A stretch of DNA of 8,781 nucleotides, from contig JAISTN010000403.1 in the NCBI GenBank assembly GCA_031272565.1, positions 1-8,781 of the forward strand. The letters run 5' to 3'. A model generated the notes under the pieces. That model had not been told where the DNA came from and did no database searches. It saw nothing but the letters and a program-made list of their open reading frames with translations. The DNA is from Bifidobacteriaceae bacterium. Lineage in GTDB: Bacteria; Actinomycetota; Actinomycetes; Actinomycetales; WQXJ01. This document shows positions 1 to 6,256 of the stretch, piece after piece (position 1 is the stretch's first letter; every line of letters begins with the position of its first letter). The translations under genes and the position numbers were made by a program.

Positions 1-9
1 CCCCCCCCC

Positions 10-32
10 GGGGGCGGGGCCCTCCCGCCCCC
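10..32 (-). terminator. GC-only hairpin after the ABC permease gene
   Basis: Bases 10-18 (GGGGGCGGG) are perfectly complementary to bases 24-32 (CCCGCCCCC) around a 5-nt loop, giving a 9-bp all-GC stem. On the minus strand it begins 13 nt after the permease TAG stop (46-48). No U-run follows; the downstream bases are a run of nine G on the minus strand. Actinobacterial terminators often lack the U tail, so a terminator or 3'-end stabiliser is plausible but not proven. The same bases overlap a G-quadruplex motif (20-43). Confidence 0.5.
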
Positions 33-45
33 GCCCGGCCCCCGC

Positions 46-2952
46 CTACGCCGGGGCCCGCGCGGCGGCGGGCGGCGTCTGGGCCGCCCGCCGGCCCGGC
101 AGCACCGAGGCCACCAGCCCGGCCACCACCGACAGCGCCAGGATCAAGGCCAGGCGACCCACCGGCAGGGCCAGCGCAAAGTCGTCCGAATAACCCGCCA
201 CCAGGGCCGTGGCGGCCCAGCCGTAGACCGCGCCGATCACCACACCGCACAGCCCGGCCACACCCGCTATCACCATGCCTTCCACGGCCATCATCCAGCG
301 GGTCTGGCCGCGGGTCAGGCCGAGAGCCCGCAGCACGGCCGTTTCGCGCCGGCGTTCAATCACGCTGAGGGACAAGGTGTTGGCCACGCCGATCAGCGCC
401 ACCAGTACCGACACCGCCAGCAGGGCCAGACCCACCAGCAGCATGGTGTCGATCGTCTTGAGCGTGTCGGCCCGTTCGACGGCGGAGCCTCCCACCGGTT
501 GGACGGTGCTGGAGTTGCGGGCCAGGTCGGTCATGGTGTTTTGCAGGCGGTCGGTGGTGGCCACCGGGTCGGCGTCGTCATCCAGGGTGGCCCACAGGGC
601 TTGCGGCTCGGAAGGCCCCACCAGAGCCTCCAACGTCGCCTGGTCCACCAGCGCCAAGACCCCCAGGGTGTCCATGCCTGGGACGTAGCGGAAGGTTAAG
701 GTCTGCTGGCCGGCCGGCCCGGTGACGGTGACTTCGAAGGCGTCTCCGGCGGCGGGGGCCGAGTCGGCCGGTACCGTGTCGCTGAACACCATGCAGAACA
801 CCTGCCGGGCATCCGCCAGGATCCCGGCCAGGCCAGCCCCGATGGCCACCTCCCCGTCCGCCAGCGTCTGGGCCACCTCCGGGCGGTTCATCACCTGGCC
901 GATGGCGTCCGGGTCGGCACCCGCCAGGCTGAAGTCGACCGCCAGCCCGCTGGCATCTGGTGCGGTCACGGTGCCGCCGTACAGCAAGGCGGTGGCCCCC
1001 AGGCCATCCACGCCTTGGGCCGCGGCCACCTCGGCCTCTGTCAGCGGCGGCGTGTCGGCGTTGCCCCAAGTGACCGTTGTGTACCAGTCCTCTTGTTCAT
1101 CGCTCAACCCGCAGGCCGCCCCCGCGTCATCGGCCGCCAACTCGCTGTTGACCTCAAGCTGTCCTACTTCGATGTCGATGGGCCAGTAGGTGTAGACCAG
1201 ATTGTTCATGGTCTTGGCCATACAGGCGGCACCTACCGTCATGGCGCTGACCAGCGTCACCCCGATCAGCAGGGCGGTGGCGGTGGCGGCCGTGCGGCGC
1301 GGCTGGCGCACCGAGTTGGCGGCGGCCAGCCGGGCCCCGGCGCCGGTTCTGGTCAGCAGCTTGGCCAGCCAGCCCACCACCTTGGGCAGCCAGAAGACCG
1401 TGCCCAGCAAAATGCCCACGGCCGCCAGGGCGCCGCCCAACAAGCCGGCCAGCACCGCGTTGATGGACGCTCCGTACTCCTGCTCCGGGTGTGAGCGGAT
1501 GAACCAGACGCCGTAGGTCAGCAGCGCCGCACCGGCCAAGGTCAGCGCCGCCGAGGCCAACAGGCGGGCCCGCCCGGCGCCGGTACGCACCGTCGGCACA
1601 CCTTGAGGCCGCAACGCCTCGACCGGCGCCACCTTGGTGGCCAACCGGGCCGGGGCCAGGGCCGCCAGCAGGGTGGTGCCGGTGCCGGCCAGGATGGCGA
1701 ACATGACCAGCCACAGGGGCAAGCCCACAAAGCCCGGTATCGGGATGCTGGGGAAGCGCCGCCCCGCCAGCAACAGGGCCAGTTGGACCAGGCCGCCGCC
1801 CAGCGCCACCCCCAGCACCGACGCGCCGACGCCCACCAACAGCGATTCGATCAGGACCGATCGCCTGACCTGATCCTTGGTGGCGCCCACGCAGCGCAGC
1901 AGGGCCAGTGTCCGCGCCCGGCTGGCGATCAGCACCTGGAAGGTGTTAGCGATCACCAGCGCCGCCACCAACAGTGCCAGGCCGCCAAAGACCAGCCCAA
2001 TGATGGTCAAGACGACATCGGAGTCGAGGTAATCGGCCGCCCGGGCAGCCGCCGCCTGGGCTCGGGTCTGGATCAGGCTTTCGGTGGCGTCGGCCGCATC
2101 GTCTTCCGAATAGCTGGATTCAGCCGCCGCCTCGGCGCCCGCCGTGGCCTGTTCGGCTTGGTCGCCTTCGGCCCCCTGGAGTAGCTCCTGCACGTCAGGC
2201 TCGGCCTGGGCAGTGGCCTCCCCGGCCCCGGCGGCGTAGTCGTCCAGGGCCTGCCCAATCGCCTGGCGCAAGGTGGAGCCCGGCCCCATCTCAACATCCG
2301 GGTCCACCATGATCAGCAGGGCGTCACTCCACAGGGCGGAACCGCCGCCGGCGAAGTCGTGCTGCACCTGGGCCTCACCGAAGGTCGCCAAGGGTGTGCG
2401 GGCATCGGCCCGCAGCCACATGAACGGGCCCGAATCGTCGAACGTTCCCACCAGGGTGACGGTCACCGCATGGTTCTGGTAGTCCTCGGTCTGCCAGTTT
2501 TCGAAGGTCAACGTGAACTGGTCGCCCAGCGCCAGGCCCAGCCGTTCGGCGATCGATTGGGCCAGCGCCACCTCACCGGCCTGGGCCGGCTCTTGACCGT
2601 GGTCAACCGGCCAGGCTTCCAAGCCGGCGGTGGGCGCCACGGTGCCCAGGTTGACGTACTGCTTGATGTCGTCGTGGCTGGCAACGCTGCTGGTAGTGGC
2701 CGGGGCGTAGGCCTCCTTGACACCGGGAATGCCGCGGACGGCATCGGCGGCCTCCGGGTCCAGCCAGAAGGGCGTGATCACCAGGTCGGCCTGTGCGAAG
2801 TCGTCGGAGACGATCTTGATGGTGGTCTGCTTGACCACCGCCGAGGCGGCCAGGCCGGCGGTCAGGAAGGCCGTGGCGATCAAGATGGCCAGGGCGGCCG
2901 CGGTCAGTTGGCGCACCGAAGTGCGCAACTGGTTCAGGGTGTAACGGAACAT
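46..2952 (-). CDS. ABC transporter permease, FtsX/MacB family, 968 aa
   Basis: Membrane subunit of an ABC transporter of the MacB/LolCDE/BceAB-like type, probably moving or extracting an amphipathic substrate (peptide, lipid or antibiotic); the substrate is unknown. About ten membrane helices are visible near residues 18-40, 313-337, 366-396, 410-434, 464-485, 496-523, 556-578, 834-860, 889-918 and 931-952. Two FtsX-type domains each carry the family signature after a helix: [18 protein letters not shown] (344-361) and [18 protein letters not shown] (866-883). Large extracellular domains lie at about 41-312 and 579-833. The second has two cysteines (614, 720) that could form a disulfide. The first contains an Ala/Glu/Asp-rich low-complexity stretch (about 236-306) just before helix 2. 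The ATG at 2952 has a good Shine-Dalgarno GGAG (2962-2959, 6-nt spacer) that begins 2 nt after the ATPase stop, so the two genes are co-transcribed. The stop is TAG. Confidence 0.93.
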   Translation of the reverse strand: MFRYTLNQLRTSVRQLTAAALAILIATAFLTAGLAASAVVKQTTIKIVSDDFAQADLVITPFWLDPEAADAVRGIPGVKEAYAPATTSSVASHDDIKQYVNLGTVAPTAGLEAWPVDHGQEPAQAGEVALAQSIAERLGLALGDQFTLTFENWQTEDYQNHAVTVTLVGTFDDSGPFMWLRADARTPLATFGEAQVQHDFAGGGSALWSDALLIMVDPDVEMGPGSTLRQAIGQALDDYAAGAGEATAQAEPDVQELLQGAEGDQAEQATAGAEAAAESSYSEDDAADATESLIQTRAQAAAARAADYLDSDVVLTIIGLVFGGLALLVAALVIANTFQVLIASRARTLALLRCVGATKDQVRRSVLIESLLVGVGASVLGVALGGGLVQLALLLAGRRFPSIPIPGFVGLPLWLVMFAILAGTGTTLLAALAPARLATKVAPVEALRPQGVPTVRTGAGRARLLASAALTLAGAALLTYGVWFIRSHPEQEYGASINAVLAGLLGGALAAVGILLGTVFWLPKVVGWLAKLLTRTGAGARLAAANSVRQPRRTAATATALLIGVTLVSAMTVGAACMAKTMNNLVYTYWPIDIEVGQLEVNSELAADDAGAACGLSDEQEDWYTTVTWGNADTPPLTEAEVAAAQGVDGLGATALLYGGTVTAPDASGLAVDFSLAGADPDAIGQVMNRPEVAQTLADGEVAIGAGLAGILADARQVFCMVFSDTVPADSAPAAGDAFEVTVTGPAGQQTLTFRYVPGMDTLGVLALVDQATLEALVGPSEPQALWATLDDDADPVATTDRLQNTMTDLARNSSTVQPVGGSAVERADTLKTIDTMLLVGLALLAVSVLVALIGVANTLSLSVIERRRETAVLRALGLTRGQTRWMMAVEGMVIAGVAGLCGVVIGAVYGWAATALVAGYSDDFALALPVGRLALILALSVVAGLVASVLPGRRAAQTPPAAARAPA

Positions 2953-2964
2953 GGCGGGCTCCGT

Positions 2965-3816
2965 TCAGGCGACGGTCCGCAAGGCGTCCAGGCCGGCCAG
3001 GACGGACTCTGGGGTGGGGTGGAGTATCTCGCCCGCCACCAGGCCGTCGGCCAGCAGCACCACCCGTTCGGCGTGGGCGGCGGCGGCCGGGTCGTGGGTC
3101 ACCATGACCACGGTTTGGCCCAGCTCACGCACGCAGCGGCGTAGGAAGGCCAGCACTTCCACGCCGGTGCGGGTGTCCAGGTTGCCGGTTGGTTCGTCGG
3201 CGAAGATCACATCTGGGCGGGTGATGACGGCCCGGGCGATGGCCACCCGCTGTTGCTGGCCGCCGCTCATCTCCGCCGGGCGGTGGCTCAGCCGGTCACC
3301 GATGGCCAGGGTCGAGATGACCGAATCCCACCAGGCCTGGTCCACCGGCTGGCCGGCCAGGTCCAGAGGCAGGCGGATGTTCTGTTCGGCCGTGAACATG
3401 GGCAGCAGGTTGAAGGCCTGGAAGACAAATCCAACCTGGGTGCGGCGCAGCACCGTCAAGTCCTTGTCGCTCAGGTTGGGGAGGTCCTTGCCGCCCAGGG
3501 CGATGGAGCCGCTGGTGGCGCTGTCCAGGCCGGCCAACAGGTTCAGCAGGGTCGACTTGCCGGAACCAGACGGTCCCATGATGGCGGTGAAGTGCGCCCG
3601 GGCAAAGGCCACGTCGACGCCGCGCAGGGCGTGCACCGCCGCCTCGCCGGAACCGTAAACCTTGGTCAGCCCCCGGGCCAGGACGGCCGGAGTGTCGCCG
3701 GGGGCCGCGGGCCCCGGCGCCGGGCCGTCGCCCGCACCGGCGGCCGCAGCCGGGAGCGGCACCGGCTGTGGGGTGTTGGTGGCTGACGGCTGATCGGGAG
3801 TTGGAGCTGCGGTCAT
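2965..3816 (-). CDS. ABC transporter ATP-binding protein, MacB/LolD type, 283 aa
   Basis: Cytoplasmic nucleotide-binding subunit that powers the permease encoded 12 bp downstream. All ATPase motifs are intact: A-loop Tyr54, Walker [10 protein letters not shown] (81-89), Q-loop Gln133 in VFQAFN, signature MSGGQQQR (183-190), Walker B VIFADEP (203-209, Glu208 catalytic), D-loop GNLD (211-214) and switch His241. The sequence around these ([27 protein letters not shown]) is typical of the exporter and lipoprotein-release class. Unusually, about 45 Pro/Ala/Gly-rich residues precede the ATPase core, which normally starts within a few residues of the N-terminus. The ATG at 3816 is preferred because a TAACTT hexamer ends 6 nt before it, as in a leaderless transcript, and no in-frame start nearer to the core is apparent. 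The stop is TGA. Confidence 0.94.
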   Translation of the reverse strand: MTAAPTPDQPSATNTPQPVPLPAAAAGAGDGPAPGPAAPGDTPAVLARGLTKVYGSGEAAVHALRGVDVAFARAHFTAIMGPSGSGKSTLLNLLAGLDSATSGSIALGGKDLPNLSDKDLTVLRRTQVGFVFQAFNLLPMFTAEQNIRLPLDLAGQPVDQAWWDSVISTLAIGDRLSHRPAEMSGGQQQRVAIARAVITRPDVIFADEPTGNLDTRTGVEVLAFLRRCVRELGQTVVMVTHDPAAAAHAERVVLLADGLVAGEILHPTPESVLAGLDALRTVA

Positions 3817-3822
3817 GGCTCC

Positions 3823-3828
3823 AAGTTA
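3823..3828 (-). promoter_or_regulatory. Probable -10 element of a leaderless ABC operon transcript
   Basis: On the minus strand TAACTT (TAnnnT consensus) is separated from the ATG at 3816 by exactly 6 nt, placing the expected transcription start on the A of ATG. GGAG also occurs before the ATG, but only 2 nt away, which is too close for normal Shine-Dalgarno use. No TTGACA-like hexamer is seen 16-18 bp upstream, which would fit a promoter needing an activator. Confidence 0.5.
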
Positions 3829-3858
3829 AGTCACCCCACCTGGGACCGGCGTCGGCCC

Positions 3859-3883
3859 GTGGGACCTTTTGCGGTAGTCCCAC
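3859..3883. promoter_or_regulatory. Perfect inverted repeat GTGGGAC-N11-GTCCCAC upstream of the ABC promoter
   Basis: GTGGGAC (3859-3865) and GTCCCAC (3877-3883) are perfect inverted repeats around an 11-nt loop, CTTTTGCGGTA. The right part, TTGCGGTAGTCC (3869-3880), is identical to the core of the 42-bp repeat array upstream of the kinase gene. The centre is about 55 bp upstream of the predicted transcription start of the ABC operon, a position typical of activator sites. It may be the binding site of the response regulator encoded next door, or one member of a dispersed repeat family. Neither has been shown. Confidence 0.45.
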
Positions 3884-3908
3884 AGCACGACTCGCCGGGA
3901 CCTGGCTT

Positions 3909-3940
3909 GCACCCCAGTGCCGGCCCCCGGTCTGGGGCAC
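3909..3940 (-). terminator. Possible terminator hairpin after the response regulator gene
   Basis: Read as minus-strand RNA, GUGCCCCAG (3940-3932) pairs with CUGGGGUGC (3917-3909) over 9 bp, including two G-U wobbles, around a 14-nt loop that itself contains CCGG/CCGG. Because the wobbles pair only on this strand, the hairpin is better formed in RNA from the kinase-regulator operon than in plus-strand RNA. It lies about 75 nt after the regulator stop and has no U tail. It may separate the regulator transcript from the ABC operon. Confidence 0.35.
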
Positions 3941-4014
3941 CGCGTGCAGGGAAATCAATCGGTGGATCTGGGTTCAACCGACAACGCCGGTCTCGGGGCT
4001 CCTGGTCTAAGGGC

Positions 4015-4680
4015 TCAGTGACCGGGCGTGACCAGCCCATGGCGGTAGGCCGCCACCACGGCCTGGACCCGGTCACGGGCGCCCATCTTGGCCAGCACCC
4101 GGCCCACGTGCGTCTTGACCGTGGTTTCCGCGACGAACAGCTTGGCCGCGATCTCCTGGTTGGTCAGGCCGTCCGCCATGGCGATCAGGACTTCCAGTTC
4201 GCGTTCCGTCAGGTCGTCGAAAATGGCCGTGTCGCCCGGATCCGGCGGGATCGCCGTGGCCACCTTGGCCAGGAGCCGCTTGGTGGGCCCTGGGGCAATC
4301 ACGGCGTCCCCCGAATGCACCGTCCGGATGGCATTCAGCATGTCTTCCGGTGGGGCGTCCTTCAGCAGGAAGCCGCTGGCGCCGGCCTTGATCGCCGCCA
4401 TCAGATATTCGTCCAGGTCAAAGGTTGTGAGAATGATCACCTTGGGCGGTGGATCGGCCACCGCCAGGAGTTGCTCGGTGGCGGCAATGCCGTCCATACC
4501 GGGCATGCGGACATCCATCAGCACAATGTCGCTGGGGGTAGTCTTGGCCAGCCGGATCGCTTCGTGCCCGTTCCCGGCCTCCGCCACCACTTCCATGTCA
4601 GTTTGGGAGCCGATCACCATGGCGAAACCACCGCGGACCAGTTGCTGATCGTCCACCACCATGACTCGGATTGGGCTCAT
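4015..4680 (-). CDS. Two-component response regulator, NarL/LuxR family, 221 aa
   Basis: Cytoplasmic transcription regulator, the partner of the kinase encoded immediately upstream. The N-terminal receiver domain (about 4-120) has the acidic pair Asp10-Asp11, phospho-acceptor Asp56 in VLMDVRMP, the switch residue Thr85 or Thr86 in ILTTFD, and Lys107 in FLLKD. A linker (about 125-152) leads to a LuxR-type helix-turn-helix (about 156-215) with LTERELEVL and GLTNQEIAAKLFVAETTVKTHV. The length is normal for the family. The ATG at 4680 overlaps the kinase stop in ATGA (4 bp), indicating translational coupling. Likely targets are the ABC operon 198 bp downstream and perhaps its own operon; this is inferred from gene order and a shared upstream motif. 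The stop is TGA. Confidence 0.95.
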   Translation of the reverse strand: MSPIRVMVVDDQQLVRGGFAMVIGSQTDMEVVAEAGNGHEAIRLAKTTPSDIVLMDVRMPGMDGIAATEQLLAVADPPPKVIILTTFDLDEYLMAAIKAGASGFLLKDAPPEDMLNAIRTVHSGDAVIAPGPTKRLLAKVATAIPPDPGDTAIFDDLTERELEVLIAMADGLTNQEIAAKLFVAETTVKTHVGRVLAKMGARDRVQAVVAAYRHGLVTPGH

Positions 4681-5918
4681 GGCTCCATTGTGGCACCGCG
4701 CCGGGCGCTGGGCAGTGGCACCGTGGCACGAACCTGGAATCCTCCCGTGGGATTAGGGCCGGCGGCGTAGACACCGCCCAGCATTTCGGTGCGTTCCCGC
4801 ATGCCGATCAGACCCTGCCCCTGGCCGTCGCCTTCGGCCGCCGCCCCGCGGCCGTCATCGGCCACCGTCAAGGTGATCGCGTTGTCGCCCCACTGTTCCA
4901 TCACCGTCACCCGCACCCCGGGCCCGGCGTGTTTGATGGCGTTGGTTAAGGCCTCTTGGACAATCCGGTGGAGGGTCAGGCCCACGCCGGGCGGCAGTTC
5001 ACGGGGCGTGCCCAGCCGCACCAGCGAGGCGTCCAGGCCAGCCTGCCGCACGGAGGCGATCAGGTCATCCAGGTCCTTGGCGTGGGGGGCCGGCTCCAGG
5101 CGGGACGGATCGGCTTCGGGCGGGCCTTCGCGCAGCACCCGGATGATGCCGCGCATGTCAGCCAGCGCGGCCCGGCCGGTCTCAGAGATCGAGGCCAGCG
5201 CCCGGGTGGCCGCATCCGGATCCTGCGCTGCCGCGTACCGGCCGCCATCGGCCTGGGCAATGATGACGGACAGCGAATGCGCCACGATGTCATGCATTTC
5301 GCGGCTGATGCGGGTGCGTTCGGCTGCCACCGCCATTTCCGCCGCCAAGGCGCCTTGCTGGGCCGCCGCCAGTTGCTTGGCCTTGGCTTGGGTCACCTGG
5401 GCGGCCCGCCAACGCCAGGCCGCGCCGGCCACCAGGAAGGCCAGGCCGGTCAGCCACACCACCGTGGCCAGGAACCAAGGCGTGGCGGCGAAGGTGGCTC
5501 CCAGCGAGTAGTACTCGTCGTAGGCATACCAGGGGCGGTTCAGCACGGTCAGGTTGGTCCGCCCGGCAATGCAGGTGGCGGCGGTCAGCAGCCCGCCCAC
5601 AAAGACGGCGAAGCCCGCCACCAAGGTGGCCTGGCGGCTGGCGTAGCGGGCCACCATAAAGGCTGGGATGCCAACAATCATGGCGGAGGGCACCGCCACG
5701 CCCACGCCGGTCAGTACGGCCAGCGCGGCCACGCACCAACCGCCGATCGCCGCTGGCACGGGCCAGGCCCGGGCGGCCAGGGCGGCGCCGGCCAGCAAGA
5801 CCGTGACGATCAGTTGCTCCAGCGAGGCCGGCAGCGCCAGGACGGTGGCGGCGACACAGGCGGCGCTGACCCACCACGGTGGGGTGGGGCGCCGCGGCCC
5901 GCCGGCCGGTTGGTTCAT
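4677..5918 (-). CDS. Sensor histidine kinase, DesK/LiaS-like (HisKA_3), 413 aa
   Basis: Membrane sensor kinase that phosphorylates the overlapping response regulator. The N-terminal half (about 15-168) has roughly six hydrophobic segments, at about 17-32, 34-50, 55-76, 78-94, 98-118 and 146-168. A loop of about 27 residues between the last two is rich in aromatics (Trp130, Tyr131, Tyr133, Tyr136, Tyr137). A basic, Ala/Gln-rich linker (about 169-200) leads to the dimerisation and phosphotransfer helix, with His209 in ISREMHDIVAHSLS. The ATPase domain has the N box QEALTNAIKHA (321-331, Asn326), G1 DDGRG (354-358) and G2 GLIGMRER (369-376). No PAS or HAMP domain is seen. A longer reading from a GTG at 5999 (440 aa) is possible, but the ATG at 5918 is preferred: it lies 6 nt after TACCCT, and the extra 27 residues would cover the promoter. 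The stop is TGA. Confidence 0.93.
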   Translation of the reverse strand: MNQPAGGPRRPTPPWWVSAACVAATVLALPASLEQLIVTVLLAGAALAARAWPVPAAIGGWCVAALAVLTGVGVAVPSAMIVGIPAFMVARYASRQATLVAGFAVFVGGLLTAATCIAGRTNLTVLNRPWYAYDEYYSLGATFAATPWFLATVVWLTGLAFLVAGAAWRWRAAQVTQAKAKQLAAAQQGALAAEMAVAAERTRISREMHDIVAHSLSVIIAQADGGRYAAAQDPDAATRALASISETGRAALADMRGIIRVLREGPPEADPSRLEPAPHAKDLDDLIASVRQAGLDASLVRLGTPRELPPGVGLTLHRIVQEALTNAIKHAGPGVRVTVMEQWGDNAITLTVADDGRGAAAEGDGQGQGLIGMRERTEMLGGVYAAGPNPTGGFQVRATVPLPSARRGATMEP

Positions 5919-5924
5919 GTGCCA

Positions 5925-5957
5925 AGGGTAAGCCGGCCCCGCCCCAACGAGTGTCAA
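5925..5957 (-). promoter_or_regulatory. Probable promoter of the kinase-regulator operon, leaderless
   Basis: On the minus strand TACCCT (5930-5925) ends 6 nt before the ATG at 5918, the geometry expected for a transcript starting at the A of the start codon. A perfect TTGACA (5957-5952) lies upstream, but the 21-bp spacer is longer than the usual 16-19, so the pairing of the two hexamers is uncertain. The 42-bp repeat array begins 44 bp further upstream at 6001. Confidence 0.45.
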
Positions 5958-6000
5958 CCCGCTGGATGATGCACCCCCGCCCTGGATCACCGACCCCACT

Positions 6001-6143
6001 GGAGAGACTTGCGGTAGTCCAGAGCCGGCTGTAGGCCCTTGCGGAGAGACTTGCGGTAGTCCAGAGCCGGCTGTAGGCCCTTGCGGAGAGACTTGCGGTA
6101 GTTTCTGGACCTGTTTCAGCGGCCCGGAGAGACTTGCGGTAGT
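6001..6143 (+). repeat. Four direct copies of GGAGAGACTTGCGGTAGT at 42/42/41-bp spacing
   Basis: The 18-mer GGAGAGACTTGCGGTAGT occurs without mismatch starting at 6001, 6043, 6085 and 6126. The first two copies belong to fully identical 42-bp units (6001-6042 and 6043-6084), each also holding the palindrome AGCCGGCT and ending CCCTTGC. After the third copy the spacer sequence changes completely, yet the spacing stays at 41 bp. Within each copy GAC and GTC (GTT in the last two) flank TTGCGGTA. The array lies in the divergent region between the kinase gene and prfB. Conserved spacing over different spacer sequence, close to four helical turns, suggests protein-binding sites on one DNA face. A dispersed repeat family is the alternative. 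Confidence 0.9.
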
Positions 6144-6161
6144 TTTTCCGGTTCAGAAATG

Positions 6162-6231
6162 CAGCAACTCTCTCCGGAATGCCCGATGGCGGCGTGTCGA
6201 CTACCACAAGTCTCTCCGGAACGCCCGGTGG
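6162..6231 (-). repeat. Two inverted, diverged copies of the array element, 42 bp apart
   Basis: On the minus strand, CCGGAGAGACTTGTGGTAGT (6219-6200) differs from the plus-strand element at one base, and CCGGAGAGAGTTGCTG (6177-6162) is a more decayed copy. Their CCGG ends lie exactly 42 bp apart. The bases beside them also match with three differences (6168-6189 against 6210-6231), so this is a diverged 42-bp tandem duplication in the opposite orientation to the 6001-6143 copies. The fourth direct copy (6124-6137) and the decayed inverted copy (6164-6177) can form a 14-position stem with a single mismatch. The outer copy ends about 38 bp before the prfB start. Confidence 0.85.
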
Positions 6232-6243
6232 GGCCGGGCGGCT

Positions 6244-6249
6244 TACCAT
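6244..6249 (+). promoter_or_regulatory. Probable -10 element of a leaderless prfB transcript
   Basis: TACCAT fits TAnnnT and is 7 nt before the prfB ATG at 6257, so transcription would start at or one base before the start codon. No Shine-Dalgarno sequence is present (the upstream bases are TGAAGCC), and no good -35 hexamer is seen 16-19 bp further upstream, where the sequence is GC-only. Confidence 0.45.
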
Positions 6250-6256
6250 TGAAGCC

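Noticed and set aside
578..1069. Long alternative-frame open reading frames inside the permease and other genes
   Set aside because: In very GC-rich DNA, long stop-free frames arise opposite or beside real genes; these translations are Gly/Arg/Pro-rich and overlap clearly conserved coding frames.
5919..5999. Upstream GTG start adding 27 residues to the kinase
   Set aside because: The extension spans the TTGACA and TACCCT promoter elements and abuts the repeats; the ATG at 5918 fits a leaderless start.
6001..6143. CRISPR array (18-bp direct repeats with 23-24-bp spacers)
   Set aside because: Repeats are too short, two spacers are identical, further copies are inverted, and no cas genes are present.
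6001..6231. Insertion sequence or MITE
   Set aside because: No transposase, no target-site duplication and no clean pair of terminal inverted repeats bounding a unit; a decayed miniature element cannot be fully excluded.
6179..6256. Upstream in-frame ATG for prfB
   Set aside because: It lies in the inverted repeat region and adds 26 residues not typical of RF2; MATLDF at 6257 is the family-like start.
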